A stretch of 49,534 nucleotides of DNA from DASXIW01 sp036497785 (GTDB lineage Bacteria; Pseudomonadota; Alphaproteobacteria; Acetobacterales; Acetobacteraceae). This document shows positions 20,348-28,200 of the stretch, piece after piece; position 1 is the stretch's first letter; each line of letters begins with the position of its first letter. The stretch is taken from contig DASXIW010000237.1 of the NCBI GenBank assembly GCA_036497785.1, forward strand, positions 1 to 49,534. The letters are read 5' to 3'. The position numbers were made by a program, and so were the translations under genes. The notes under the pieces are model-generated. The model was given only the letters and a program-made list of their open reading frames with translations. It was not told the origin of the DNA and searched no databases.

Positions 20348-21231
20348 AGCAGGCCCCGCCGCCGCCGCGCATGCTCCTGCAGGACCGTCCTGGCCGTTGG
20401 AAATTGCTGTGGCGGCGCCAGAAGAAAATGATGCGCCCGGCACTGGCCGGCAGCGTGCTGGTGCTGGCGCTGCTGATCGCCATGGGCCTTGTGCACCTGC
20501 TCGGCCGCGGCGCCAGCTTCGCCGAGCGCATGGGCTACACCACCGCGGCGCTCGGTCTGCGTGTGGACAATGTCGTGATCACCGGCCGCCAAAAAACGCC
20601 GGAGGGGCTGGTCCGTGCGGCGCTGGGCGTGCATCCCGGCGACCCGATCTTCGCCTTCTCGGTGAACGATGCCCGTGCCCGGCTGGAGACAATCAACTGG
20701 GTGAAATCCGCCACCGTCGAGCGCCAGCTTCCCGGCACCATCGTCGTGCAGCTTACCGAGCGCAGCCCCTTCGCCGTGTGGCAGCATGACGGCAAATTCG
20801 CGCTGGTCGATCGCGACGGCAACATGGTCACCGATTCCAACGTCGCCGCCTTCGCCGATCAATTGCCGCTGGTCGTCGGCGCCGGCGCACCGCAGGCCGC
20901 AGCCGCATTGCTCGACGTGCTGGCCACCCAGCCCGATCTGCAAAGCCGCATGGTCGCGGCCGTGCGCGTGGGAGAGCGGCGCTGGAATCTGCGCATGAAG
21001 AACGGCGCCGACGTGCTGCTGCCCGAGGGTGCGGAAACCCAGGCGCTCGCCAAGCTCGCCGAATTGCAGAACACCCACGCCTTGCTCGACCGGCCGCTGC
21101 AGACGATCGACCTGCGACTGCCGGACCGCCTCGTCATCCGCCCCCTCGCCGAAAAGATCACAGATAAGACCACCGACAAACCCACGGACACCATCCGCAA
21201 CGCTGCCAACCCAGGCAGGAAACCGACGTGA
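20335..21231 (+). CDS. ftsQ: Cell division protein FtsQ
   Basis: FtsQ is the bitopic divisome protein that recruits FtsL/FtsB. The 298-residue product starts at ATG 20335, inside the end of ddl. It has a basic cytoplasmic N terminus of about 35 residues, one transmembrane helix (about 38-60, PALAGSVLVLALLIAMGLVH), then a POTRA domain (VDNVVITGRQKTPEGLVRAA onwards, with NWVKSATVERQLPGTI), a beta domain and a Thr/Lys/Asp-rich tail. A longer upstream phase is ddl read out of frame. Its stop overlaps the ftsA GTG start. Confidence 0.9.
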   Translation: MPRVKQAPPPPRMLLQDRPGRWKLLWRRQKKMMRPALAGSVLVLALLIAMGLVHLLGRGASFAERMGYTTAALGLRVDNVVITGRQKTPEGLVRAALGVHPGDPIFAFSVNDARARLETINWVKSATVERQLPGTIVVQLTERSPFAVWQHDGKFALVDRDGNMVTDSNVAAFADQLPLVVGAGAPQAAAALLDVLATQPDLQSRMVAAVRVGERRWNLRMKNGADVLLPEGAETQALAKLAELQNTHALLDRPLQTIDLRLPDRLVIRPLAEKITDKTTDKPTDTIRNAANPGRKPT

Positions 21232-22529
21232 ACGATATGTCGCGCCGCCTTCTCACCCCGCCATCCGACGAGCCGCCCGAACCCTCCCGCATCCGGCCGC
21301 GCCAGTCCGGCGCGTTCGGCGTGCTGGATATCGGCACCACCAAGATCGTCTGCGTCATTGCCCGCGTGGAATCCGATGGCAGTACCCGCGTGATCGGGTT
21401 CGGCTGGCAGAAGGGGCGCGGCATTCGCGGTGGCGGCATCATGGATATCGAGGACGCCGAGCGCGCCATCCGTGCCGCCGTGGGCCAGGCGGAAGAGGAA
21501 TCCGGCACCAGGCTGCGCGCCGTCACGGTCAATCTTTCCTGCGGCCAGCCGGAAAGCAGGCTGTTCAACGTGCAATGGCCAGTGGGCGGCCGCGCGGTGA
21601 GCGAGCAGGACATCCGCCGCGTGCTGAGCGAAGGCCGCGCCCGCGCCGCTTCGGAAAACCGCAGCATTATCCACGGACTTCCGCTAAGCTTCTCGGCGGA
21701 CGACGCACAGGGCGTCATCGATCCGCGCGGCCTGCATTGCGAAACCCTGTCCGCCCGCCTGCATGTTGTGGATGCCGTCACCACCGCGCTGCGCACGCTG
21801 GATGCCTGCCTGTCGCGCTGCGATCTGGAAATCGCCGAACTGGTCTCGGCCCCCATGGCCGCTGGCATGTCCACGCTGGTCGAGGACGAACGCCAGCTTG
21901 GCGTCACGGTGCTCGACATGGGCGGGGGCACCACCGGCATGGCGGTGTTCGCCGAAGGCCATTTGCTGCACACGGCGCAATTACCGATCGGCGGCGTGCA
22001 CGTCACCAACGACCTCGCCCGCATCCTGTCCACGCCGGTCAGCCACGCGGAACGTCTGAAGACGCTCTACGGCAGCGCGCAAAGCAGTCCGGACGATGAG
22101 CGGGAGATGCTGCCGGTGCCGCTGGTGGGCGAGGAAGAGCACCAGATCGCCAAAGTGCCGCGCAGCATGGTGGTGAACGTCATCAAGCCGCGTCTGGAAG
22201 AAACCTTCGAGCTGGTGAAGGAGCGGCTCGACAGCGCCGGCCTCGGCCGCGCCGCGGGCCATCGCGTGGTGCTGACCGGCGGCGCCTCGCAGCTTTCCGG
22301 CGTGCGCGACATGGCGCACCGGATTCTCGGCCGGCAGATCCGTGCGGGCCGGCCCGCCGCGCTGCGTGGCCTGCCGGACAGCGCCAGCGGCCCCGCCTTC
22401 GCCACCGCCGTGGGCCTGCTGGCCTGGGCCGCGGGCGAAGGCCGCGCGCTGCACGACATCGATCTCGACGGCGAACAGCCGCGCGGGCTGTTTCGCCGGA
22501 TCGTCAATTTTATTCGTGAGCGCGTCTGA
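21228..22529 (+). CDS. ftsA: Cell division protein FtsA
   Basis: FtsA is the actin-like ATPase that tethers FtsZ to the membrane. The 433-residue product has the ASKHA phosphate loops: GVLDIGTTKIVCVIA near residue 27 and DMGGGTTGMAVFAEG around residue 230, then LTGGASQLSGV. Its C-terminal end (RGLFRRIVNFIRERV) is an amphipathic helix, as expected of the membrane-targeting peptide. The start is GTG 21228 overlapping the ftsQ stop; ATG 21237 is a close alternative. A 57-nt gap precedes ftsZ, the first real gap since the start of the operon. Confidence 0.95.
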   Translation: MNDMSRRLLTPPSDEPPEPSRIRPRQSGAFGVLDIGTTKIVCVIARVESDGSTRVIGFGWQKGRGIRGGGIMDIEDAERAIRAAVGQAEEESGTRLRAVTVNLSCGQPESRLFNVQWPVGGRAVSEQDIRRVLSEGRARAASENRSIIHGLPLSFSADDAQGVIDPRGLHCETLSARLHVVDAVTTALRTLDACLSRCDLEIAELVSAPMAAGMSTLVEDERQLGVTVLDMGGGTTGMAVFAEGHLLHTAQLPIGGVHVTNDLARILSTPVSHAERLKTLYGSAQSSPDDEREMLPVPLVGEEEHQIAKVPRSMVVNVIKPRLEETFELVKERLDSAGLGRAAGHRVVLTGGASQLSGVRDMAHRILGRQIRAGRPAALRGLPDSASGPAFATAVGLLAWAAGEGRALHDIDLDGEQPRGLFRRIVNFIRERV

Positions 22530-22586
22530 TGGCGATGCGAATCGGATGCGCACGATACACTGCAACCTCTGGGGGAGGCTGACCCG

Positions 22587-24260
22587 ATGACACTGAATCT
22601 CACTGTTACGCCGCAACTGCACACGGATTTCTCGCCGCGCATCACCGTCATCGGTGTCGGCGGCGGTGGCACCAACGCGGTCGACAACATGATCGCCATG
22701 AACCTGCAGGGCGTGGAATTCGTTGTCGCGAACACGGACGCGCAGCAGCTGGTGCATTCCCGCGCCGATCGCCGCATCCAGCTTGGGCCGCATATCACGC
22801 AGGGCCTGGGTGCCGGCGCGAAGCCGGAGATCGGCCGCGCCGCCGCGGAAGAAGCTGCCGATGAGCTGTATCGCCACCTCGATGGCGCGCACATGGCTTT
22901 CATAACCGCCGGCATGGGCGGCGGCACCGGGACCGGTGCGGCCCCTGTCATCGCCCGCATGGCGCGCGAGCGCGGCATTCTCACCGTCGGCGTAGTCACC
23001 AAGCCCTTCACCTTCGAAGGCAGCAGGCGCGCCCGCGCGGCGGAAGAGGGCATCATCGAACTCACGCAGTTCGTCGATACGCTCATCGTAATTCCGAACC
23101 AGAATCTCTTCCGTCTCGCCAATGAGCGGACGGGCTGGAAGGAAGCCTTCAAGATGGCCGACAACGTTCTGTATATGGGCGTGCGCGGCGTGACCGATCT
23201 GATGGTCGCCCCCGGCATGGTCAATCTGGACTTCGCCGATATCCGCACCGTCATGGCCGAGATGGGCAAGGCGATGATGGGCACCGGCGAGGCCGAGGGC
23301 GAAAACCGCGCCATCCGCGCCGCCGAGGCCGCGATCAGCAATCCGCTGCTGGAAGATACCTGCATGGCCGGCGCACGCGGCCTGCTGATCAACATCACCG
23401 GCGGCGAGGACATGACGCTGTTCGAGGTGGATCAGGCCGCCAACCGCATCCGCGAGGAAGTGGACGAGGACGCCAACATCATCTTCGGCTCGGCCGTCGA
23501 TGAAAACCTCAACGGCAAGGTTCGCGTCTCCGTCGTCGCCACCGGCATCGAATCGGCCGAGCAGATGGCTGCCGAGCGCCCGCGTCTTGTCGCGGTTGGC
23601 GGCGGCGTCGCGGCGGTCGCCACCCAGGCCGCCCCCGGCCCGTCCGCTACCCACGCGGCCCCGCAGCCCGCCGCCATGCGCACGGGTCCGGCGCCTTCGC
23701 TCGGCCACGCACAGCGCATGCCCATGCCGCAGCCGCGCCCGCTGCTGCACACTAGCAGCCAGTCGCTGTCCGCCCAGCCGCTGCCCCAGCCCTCCGCGCG
23801 CCTCACCCCGGCGCCGGCCCCCGCCGCCGCCCCGGCGATGGCCGAGGAGGAGCCGCAGCAAGCCGCGCAGCCGCAGGCTTACGATATGGATCTGGACGAG
23901 CCACTGGCGCCGCCGCGGCAGATCCCGCCCCATCTACAGCAGCCATTGCGGCCGCTGGCACAGGGGCAGAAGCCGCGAGCTTCGGCACGGGCCGGAAGCG
24001 GCCTGTTCGCCGAACCGCCACGGGGCGAGCATGCAGCTCCCCCGCCCCGGCGCAGCCTGTTCGGTATCGTCACCGGCGCCATCCGCAGCAGCCTGCCGGC
24101 GGCTTCCGCACCGGCAGAAGCACCGTCCGCCCCGGCCTATCAGCATGACCCGTCCGCGCAGGGGCATGCCGCCGAGCCGGTCCGGGCCAATGTCCGACCC
24201 GCCATGGGCGAGGAAATGGGGATCGATATCCCCGCCTTCCTGCGTCGCCAGTCCTCCTGA
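22587..24260 (+). CDS. ftsZ: Cell division GTPase FtsZ with a long C-terminal linker
   Basis: FtsZ is the tubulin homologue that forms the division ring. The 557-residue product has ITVIGVGGGGTNAVDNM near the N terminus, the tubulin signature GGGTGTGA at about residues 111-118, the T7 loop NLDFADIRTVMAEMG, and the conserved C-terminal peptide DIPAFLRRQ that binds FtsA and other partners. Between the globular domain (to about residue 320) and that peptide lies a disordered Pro/Ala/Gln-rich linker of about 220 residues, longer than in most bacteria but familiar in alphaproteobacteria. GGGGGAGG (22569-22576) is the ribosome-binding site. Confidence 0.97.
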   Translation: MTLNLTVTPQLHTDFSPRITVIGVGGGGTNAVDNMIAMNLQGVEFVVANTDAQQLVHSRADRRIQLGPHITQGLGAGAKPEIGRAAAEEAADELYRHLDGAHMAFITAGMGGGTGTGAAPVIARMARERGILTVGVVTKPFTFEGSRRARAAEEGIIELTQFVDTLIVIPNQNLFRLANERTGWKEAFKMADNVLYMGVRGVTDLMVAPGMVNLDFADIRTVMAEMGKAMMGTGEAEGENRAIRAAEAAISNPLLEDTCMAGARGLLINITGGEDMTLFEVDQAANRIREEVDEDANIIFGSAVDENLNGKVRVSVVATGIESAEQMAAERPRLVAVGGGVAAVATQAAPGPSATHAAPQPAAMRTGPAPSLGHAQRMPMPQPRPLLHTSSQSLSAQPLPQPSARLTPAPAPAAAPAMAEEEPQQAAQPQAYDMDLDEPLAPPRQIPPHLQQPLRPLAQGQKPRASARAGSGLFAEPPRGEHAAPPPRRSLFGIVTGAIRSSLPAASAPAEAPSAPAYQHDPSAQGHAAEPVRANVRPAMGEEMGIDIPAFLRRQSS

Positions 24261-24308
24261 CCAATTCGCTTGAGCGCGGCAATAATTCTTTCACTATCAA
24301 CGACTTGC

Positions 24309-24323
24309 GCCGAAATATTCGGC
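24309..24323 (+). repeat. Small AT-centred palindrome between ftsZ and lpxC
   Basis: GCCGAA and TTCGGC form a 6-bp stem around a 3-nt loop. It lies in the AT-richer part of the ftsZ-lpxC gap and could be a protein-binding site or a weak hairpin. No T run follows, so an intrinsic terminator is unlikely. Confidence 0.35.
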
Positions 24324-24342
24324 AATAATGATTGACTGGCGA

Positions 24343-24374
24343 ACCGAGTGGAACCTGCGTAGGTTCCACTCGGT
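24343..24374 (+). repeat. Perfect 14-bp inverted repeat in the lpxC leader
   Basis: ACCGAGTGGAACCT (24343-24356) and its exact reverse complement (24361-24374) are separated by GCGT. The predicted hairpin is very stable. It ends 61 nt before the lpxC start and is followed by CGCGGTTC rather than Ts, so it is not a classical terminator. It may separate ftsZ from lpxC expression as an RNA stem, an operator, or a processing site. Confidence 0.75.
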
Positions 24375-24435
24375 CGCGGTTCACCCACCGCGTCCGGGGC
24401 TGGCAATTGCCCAGCCAAATCGGAAAGACCACGCG

Positions 24436-25464
24436 ATGGACGGACTGCCTCATACCTTCCCCCTCCAGGCCACCACCCTCATGCAGCGGACGCTGAAGGC
24501 GTCCATCAGCTGTGTGGGCGTTGGCCTGCATTCTGGGCGGAAGCTGAAGCTGGCCATTCATCCTGCCCCCGCCGATAGCGGCATCGTCTTCCGCCGCTCG
24601 GATCTCGGCCTCGATATTCCCGCCCGATTCGACCATGTGATCGATACGCGCCTGTGCACGGTCCTGGCCCTGCCCGATCAGCCGGATGTGCGTGTCGGCA
24701 CGGTGGAGCACATCACCGCGGCGCTCGCCGGCGCGGGTGTCAGCAACGCCATCGTCGAGATCGACGGTGCGGAAATCCCCATTCTGGATGGCTCGGCGGC
24801 GAGCTTCCTGTTCCTGATCGATTGCGCGGGCCTGGTCATCCAGCCCGTCTCCGCACCGGTGATCGAAATCACGCGCATTGTCCGGGTCACGCAGGGCGAG
24901 GCCTGCGCCGAGTTGCGCCCGGCGCCGTTCGGCTTCGATATGGACATGGCGATCGATTTCGCGGCGCCGGCCATCGGCAGCCAATCGCTTGCCATGCGCC
25001 TCACGCCCGAGACCTTCCGCACCGAACTCGCGCGGGCCCGCACCTTCACCCTGGCCCATGAGATCGAGGCGCTGCGGGCTGCCGGCCTTGCCCTCGGCGG
25101 CAGCCTCGAGAACGCCGTGGTCGTCGACCATGCGCGGATCCTCAACCCCGGCGGCCTGCGCATGTCGGATGAATTTGTTCGCCACAAGATGCTGGACGCG
25201 GTGGGCGATCTTTCCTTGGCCGGCGCCACGCTGCGGGCACGGCTGGTGGCCAACCGCACCGGCCATGCGCTCAACAACCAGTTGCTGCGGGCGGTCTTCG
25301 CCGATGACGCCAATTGGCGCCTGATGCCCGCCATGGCGATCCGGCTTGAAAGCGGGCCGCTATCCCGGCCCGGCGCCGATATGCCGGGTGACGGTTCGGC
25401 CAACCTGCCAAGCCTTGGCAGTTGGCAGGAGCGCAAGCTGCCAGTCGCCGCCGCTCCGTTCTGA
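24436..25464 (+). CDS. lpxC: UDP-3-O-acyl-N-acetylglucosamine deacetylase LpxC
   Basis: LpxC is the zinc enzyme for the committed step of lipid A synthesis. The 342-residue product has the N-terminal QRTLKASISCVGVGLHSG. Zinc ligands are visible as H92 (VEHITAAL), H250 and D254 (RHKMLDAVGD), with catalytic H277 in GHALNN. The ILDGSAASF substrate segment is also present. I chose ATG 24436 because GGAAAG lies 8 nt upstream and family members start here; a longer phase from 24328 runs through the inverted repeat. The position after ftsZ is typical. Confidence 0.95.
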   Translation: MDGLPHTFPLQATTLMQRTLKASISCVGVGLHSGRKLKLAIHPAPADSGIVFRRSDLGLDIPARFDHVIDTRLCTVLALPDQPDVRVGTVEHITAALAGAGVSNAIVEIDGAEIPILDGSAASFLFLIDCAGLVIQPVSAPVIEITRIVRVTQGEACAELRPAPFGFDMDMAIDFAAPAIGSQSLAMRLTPETFRTELARARTFTLAHEIEALRAAGLALGGSLENAVVVDHARILNPGGLRMSDEFVRHKMLDAVGDLSLAGATLRARLVANRTGHALNNQLLRAVFADDANWRLMPAMAIRLESGPLSRPGADMPGDGSANLPSLGSWQERKLPVAAAPF

Positions 25465-25571
25465 CGCTCTGTTCTGACCTGGGGCCGATCGGCTTTCGAC
25501 ACATCGGGGTTCGCCTGGGCGAACCACATGCTATAGTGGCGTCTCCTTCAGACCGACTGGTGAATGCCTTG

Positions 25572-26483
25572 ATGAAATTCAGCGGCGTTACATTCCCGCG
25601 TGCCGCGTCGGCAGGCTTGTGCTCGGCGATGCGGGTGACGCTCGCGGCAGGCTGCGTCAGCCTGCTCGGCGCCTGCTCCTTCCTGTCATCGGTCACGCCG
25701 TGGCACGGCACGGATGCGGAGCTGCAAAAGAAGGTGGATCCGACCACCATCCCGGTCGAACAGATGTACAATAACGGCGTCGATGCACTAAACGCCAAAA
25801 ACTACAAGCTGGCCGCCACGCAGTTCGACCTGGTGCAGCAGACCTATCCCTATTCCAGCTGGGCCGTGAATGCCGAGTTGATGCAGGGATATTCCCAGTA
25901 TCTCCAGTCCAGCTACACGGACGCGATCGGCTCGCTCGACCGTTTCATCCAGTTGCATCCGGCGCATCGCGACATCGCCTATGCGTATTACCTGCGCGCC
26001 CTGTGCTATTACGAACAGATCGCCGACATCACGCGCGACCAGAAAAATACCCAACTGGCCATGGCCGCCCTGCAGGAGGTGGTGAACCGTTTCCCGGACA
26101 GCGCCTATGCGCGCGACGCCCAATTGAAGATCGATTTGGGCCGCGACCATCTGGCCGGCAAGGAGATGGAAATCGGCCGCTGGTACGAGAACCAGCACCT
26201 CTACACCGCCGCAATCGGTCGTTTCCAGCGCGTGGTGGACGATTTCCAGACCACCAACCACGTGCCCGAGGCGCTGCACCGGCTGACCGAAATCTACCTG
26301 ATACTCGGATTGCCCGACCAGGCGCGCCGGGCCGCCGCTGTGCTGGGCCACAACTACCCCGGCAGCCAATGGTACGCCGACAGCTATGCCGAGTTGGCGC
26401 GCGTGGGTGAGGTATCCAACACGCCGTTGCAGGAGCCGCAGCGGCCGGGATTCCTGGACCGCGCCTGGCACGCGATTTTCTGA
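25572..26483 (+). CDS. bamD: Outer membrane assembly lipoprotein BamD (ComL)
   Basis: BamD is the essential lipoprotein of the BAM complex that inserts beta-barrel proteins into the outer membrane. The 303-residue product has a hydrophobic N terminus ending in the lipobox LLGAC. TPR-like helical repeats follow (YNNGVDALNAKNYKLAATQF, then a YPYSSWA stretch and RFPDSAYARDA), which match BamD closely. The start is uncertain: ATG 25572 is used, but ATG 25629 would give a compact 16-residue lipoprotein signal peptide and is equally plausible. It lies between lpxC and recN, the common alphaproteobacterial order. Confidence 0.9.
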   Translation: MKFSGVTFPRAASAGLCSAMRVTLAAGCVSLLGACSFLSSVTPWHGTDAELQKKVDPTTIPVEQMYNNGVDALNAKNYKLAATQFDLVQQTYPYSSWAVNAELMQGYSQYLQSSYTDAIGSLDRFIQLHPAHRDIAYAYYLRALCYYEQIADITRDQKNTQLAMAALQEVVNRFPDSAYARDAQLKIDLGRDHLAGKEMEIGRWYENQHLYTAAIGRFQRVVDDFQTTNHVPEALHRLTEIYLILGLPDQARRAAAVLGHNYPGSQWYADSYAELARVGEVSNTPLQEPQRPGFLDRAWHAIF

Positions 26484-26511
26484 CCATCCCGAGCGCGCCG
26501 GACCGCGCCGC

Positions 26512-28200
26512 ATGCTAACGACCCTGTCGATCCGTGACGTGGTGTTGATAGAAAGGCTGGACCTGTCCTTCGGGGCCGGCCTGACCGTGCTGACCGGCGA
26601 GACCGGCGCGGGCAAGTCGATCCTCCTCGACAGTCTGGGCTTGGCCATGGGCGCGCGCGCGGATGCCGGCATGATCCGCGCCGGCGCCGAGCAAGCAAGC
26701 GTCACCGCCGCCTTCGCGCCGCTGGCCGACCACCCCGCCTTCGGCTTGCTGACGCCCCAGGGCATCGTCGCGGAGGACGAGATCGTCCTGCGTCGCGTCA
26801 TTGGCAAGGATGGCCGTTCCCGCGCCTTCATCAACGACCAGCCGGTCACCGCCGCCCTGCTGAGGCGCGCCGGCGGGCTGCTGATCGAAATCCAGGGCCA
26901 GCACGACCAGATGGGCCTGGCCGATTCCGCCAACCATGCCGGGCTGCTGGATGCCTATGGCGTGCCCTCTGCCCTGCGCCAGGACACCACGGCCCGCCAT
27001 CGCGCCTGGCGCGAAGCCGTCGCCGCCCTTGCCGCCGCGAGACTGGCAATCGCCGAGGCGGAACGCGATCAGGAATGGCTGCGTCACACCACCGATGAAC
27101 TGGCCAAACTGGCGCCGGAAGAAGGCGAGGAAGACCGCCTTGCCGCCGAACGCCAACGCCTGCAACAGGGCGAGAAGCGTGCCGAGGCGATGGCCGCCGC
27201 CCTGTCCGAACTCGCCTCCCGCGATCGCCGCAGCCCCAGCCCCGCCGCCGCCCTGCGCGCCGCCAGCCGAGCCCTCCAGCGCCTCGCGCCATCCAACGAC
27301 CCTGACGCCGCCAACCCCGCCGCCCCCGCCATGGCCGCGCTGGAACGCGCCGAAGAGGCGCTGGCGGAAGCCGAATCCCTGCTGACCCGTCTGGCCGATG
27401 ATGCCGAGGCCGATCCCCGCCTGCTCGAAGCGGCCGAGGAGCGGCTGTTCGCGCTGCGCGCCGTCGCGCGCAAGCATAATGTGGCGGTCTCCGAACTGCC
27501 CGCGTTGCTGGCGACGTTGCGCGGCCGCCTCGCGGCGCTGGAGACCGGCGCCATGCGGGTGGACGAACTGCATCAGGCCGAGATATCGACCCGTGCGGCC
27601 TATGTCGCCGCCTGCACCCGCCTGTCCGAAGCCCGCCGCGCCGCCAGCGCGAAGCTCGACCGCGCCATCGCCCGAGAATTGCCGCCTTTGCGGCTGGAGC
27701 GCGCCCGCTTCGTCACCGATATCGCACCGCTGGCCGAGAGCGACTGGGGTCCGAACGGGGCGGATGCGGTGCGCTTCCTCATCGCCACCAATCCCGGTCA
27801 GGAGCCGGGGATGCTGGCCAAGATCGCCTCGGGCGGCGAGCTGTCCCGGCTCATGCTCGCACTGAAAGTTGTGCTTGCCGGCGGATCGCCGGTGCCCAGC
27901 CTGGTGTTCGACGAGGTAGATAGCGGCATTGGCGGCGCCACCGCCGCGGCGGTGGGCGAACGTCTGGCGCGCGTGGCGCATGGCGTGCAGGTACTGCTGG
28001 TCACGCACAGCCCGCAGGTCGCGGCGCGCGGGGCTGCGCATCTGCGGGTCAGCAAGCTCACCGCCAAAGGCCGCGCGGAAACCCGCGTCGAGCGGCTGGA
28101 CGGGACCGCGCGGCGCGAGGAGATCGCCCGCATGCTGGCCGGCGAGACCGTCACCGAAGCCGCCCGCGCGGCCGCCGACAGCCTGCTGGGGGTGGCATGA
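26512..28200 (+). CDS. recN: DNA repair protein RecN
   Basis: RecN is an SMC-like ATPase acting in double-strand break repair. The 562-residue product begins MLTTLSIRDVVLIERLDLSF and has Walker A GETGAGKS near residue 31. A long central Ala/Glu/Arg-rich coiled-coil region follows, then the signature SGGELSRLMLALK, Walker B LVFDEVDSGIGG and the histidine switch VTHSPQVAARG. ATG 26512 aligns with the family start. The stop overlaps the ligA ATG by 4 nt, implying co-expression of two repair genes. Confidence 0.95.
   Translation: MLTTLSIRDVVLIERLDLSFGAGLTVLTGETGAGKSILLDSLGLAMGARADAGMIRAGAEQASVTAAFAPLADHPAFGLLTPQGIVAEDEIVLRRVIGKDGRSRAFINDQPVTAALLRRAGGLLIEIQGQHDQMGLADSANHAGLLDAYGVPSALRQDTTARHRAWREAVAALAAARLAIAEAERDQEWLRHTTDELAKLAPEEGEEDRLAAERQRLQQGEKRAEAMAAALSELASRDRRSPSPAAALRAASRALQRLAPSNDPDAANPAAPAMAALERAEEALAEAESLLTRLADDAEADPRLLEAAEERLFALRAVARKHNVAVSELPALLATLRGRLAALETGAMRVDELHQAEISTRAAYVAACTRLSEARRAASAKLDRAIARELPPLRLERARFVTDIAPLAESDWGPNGADAVRFLIATNPGQEPGMLAKIASGGELSRLMLALKVVLAGGSPVPSLVFDEVDSGIGGATAAAVGERLARVAHGVQVLLVTHSPQVAARGAAHLRVSKLTAKGRAETRVERLDGTARREEIARMLAGETVTEAARAAADSLLGVA

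Noticed and set aside
24261..24308. TTGAGC ... TATCAA as an lpxC promoter
   Set aside because: The spacing is 19 nt and the hexamers match poorly.
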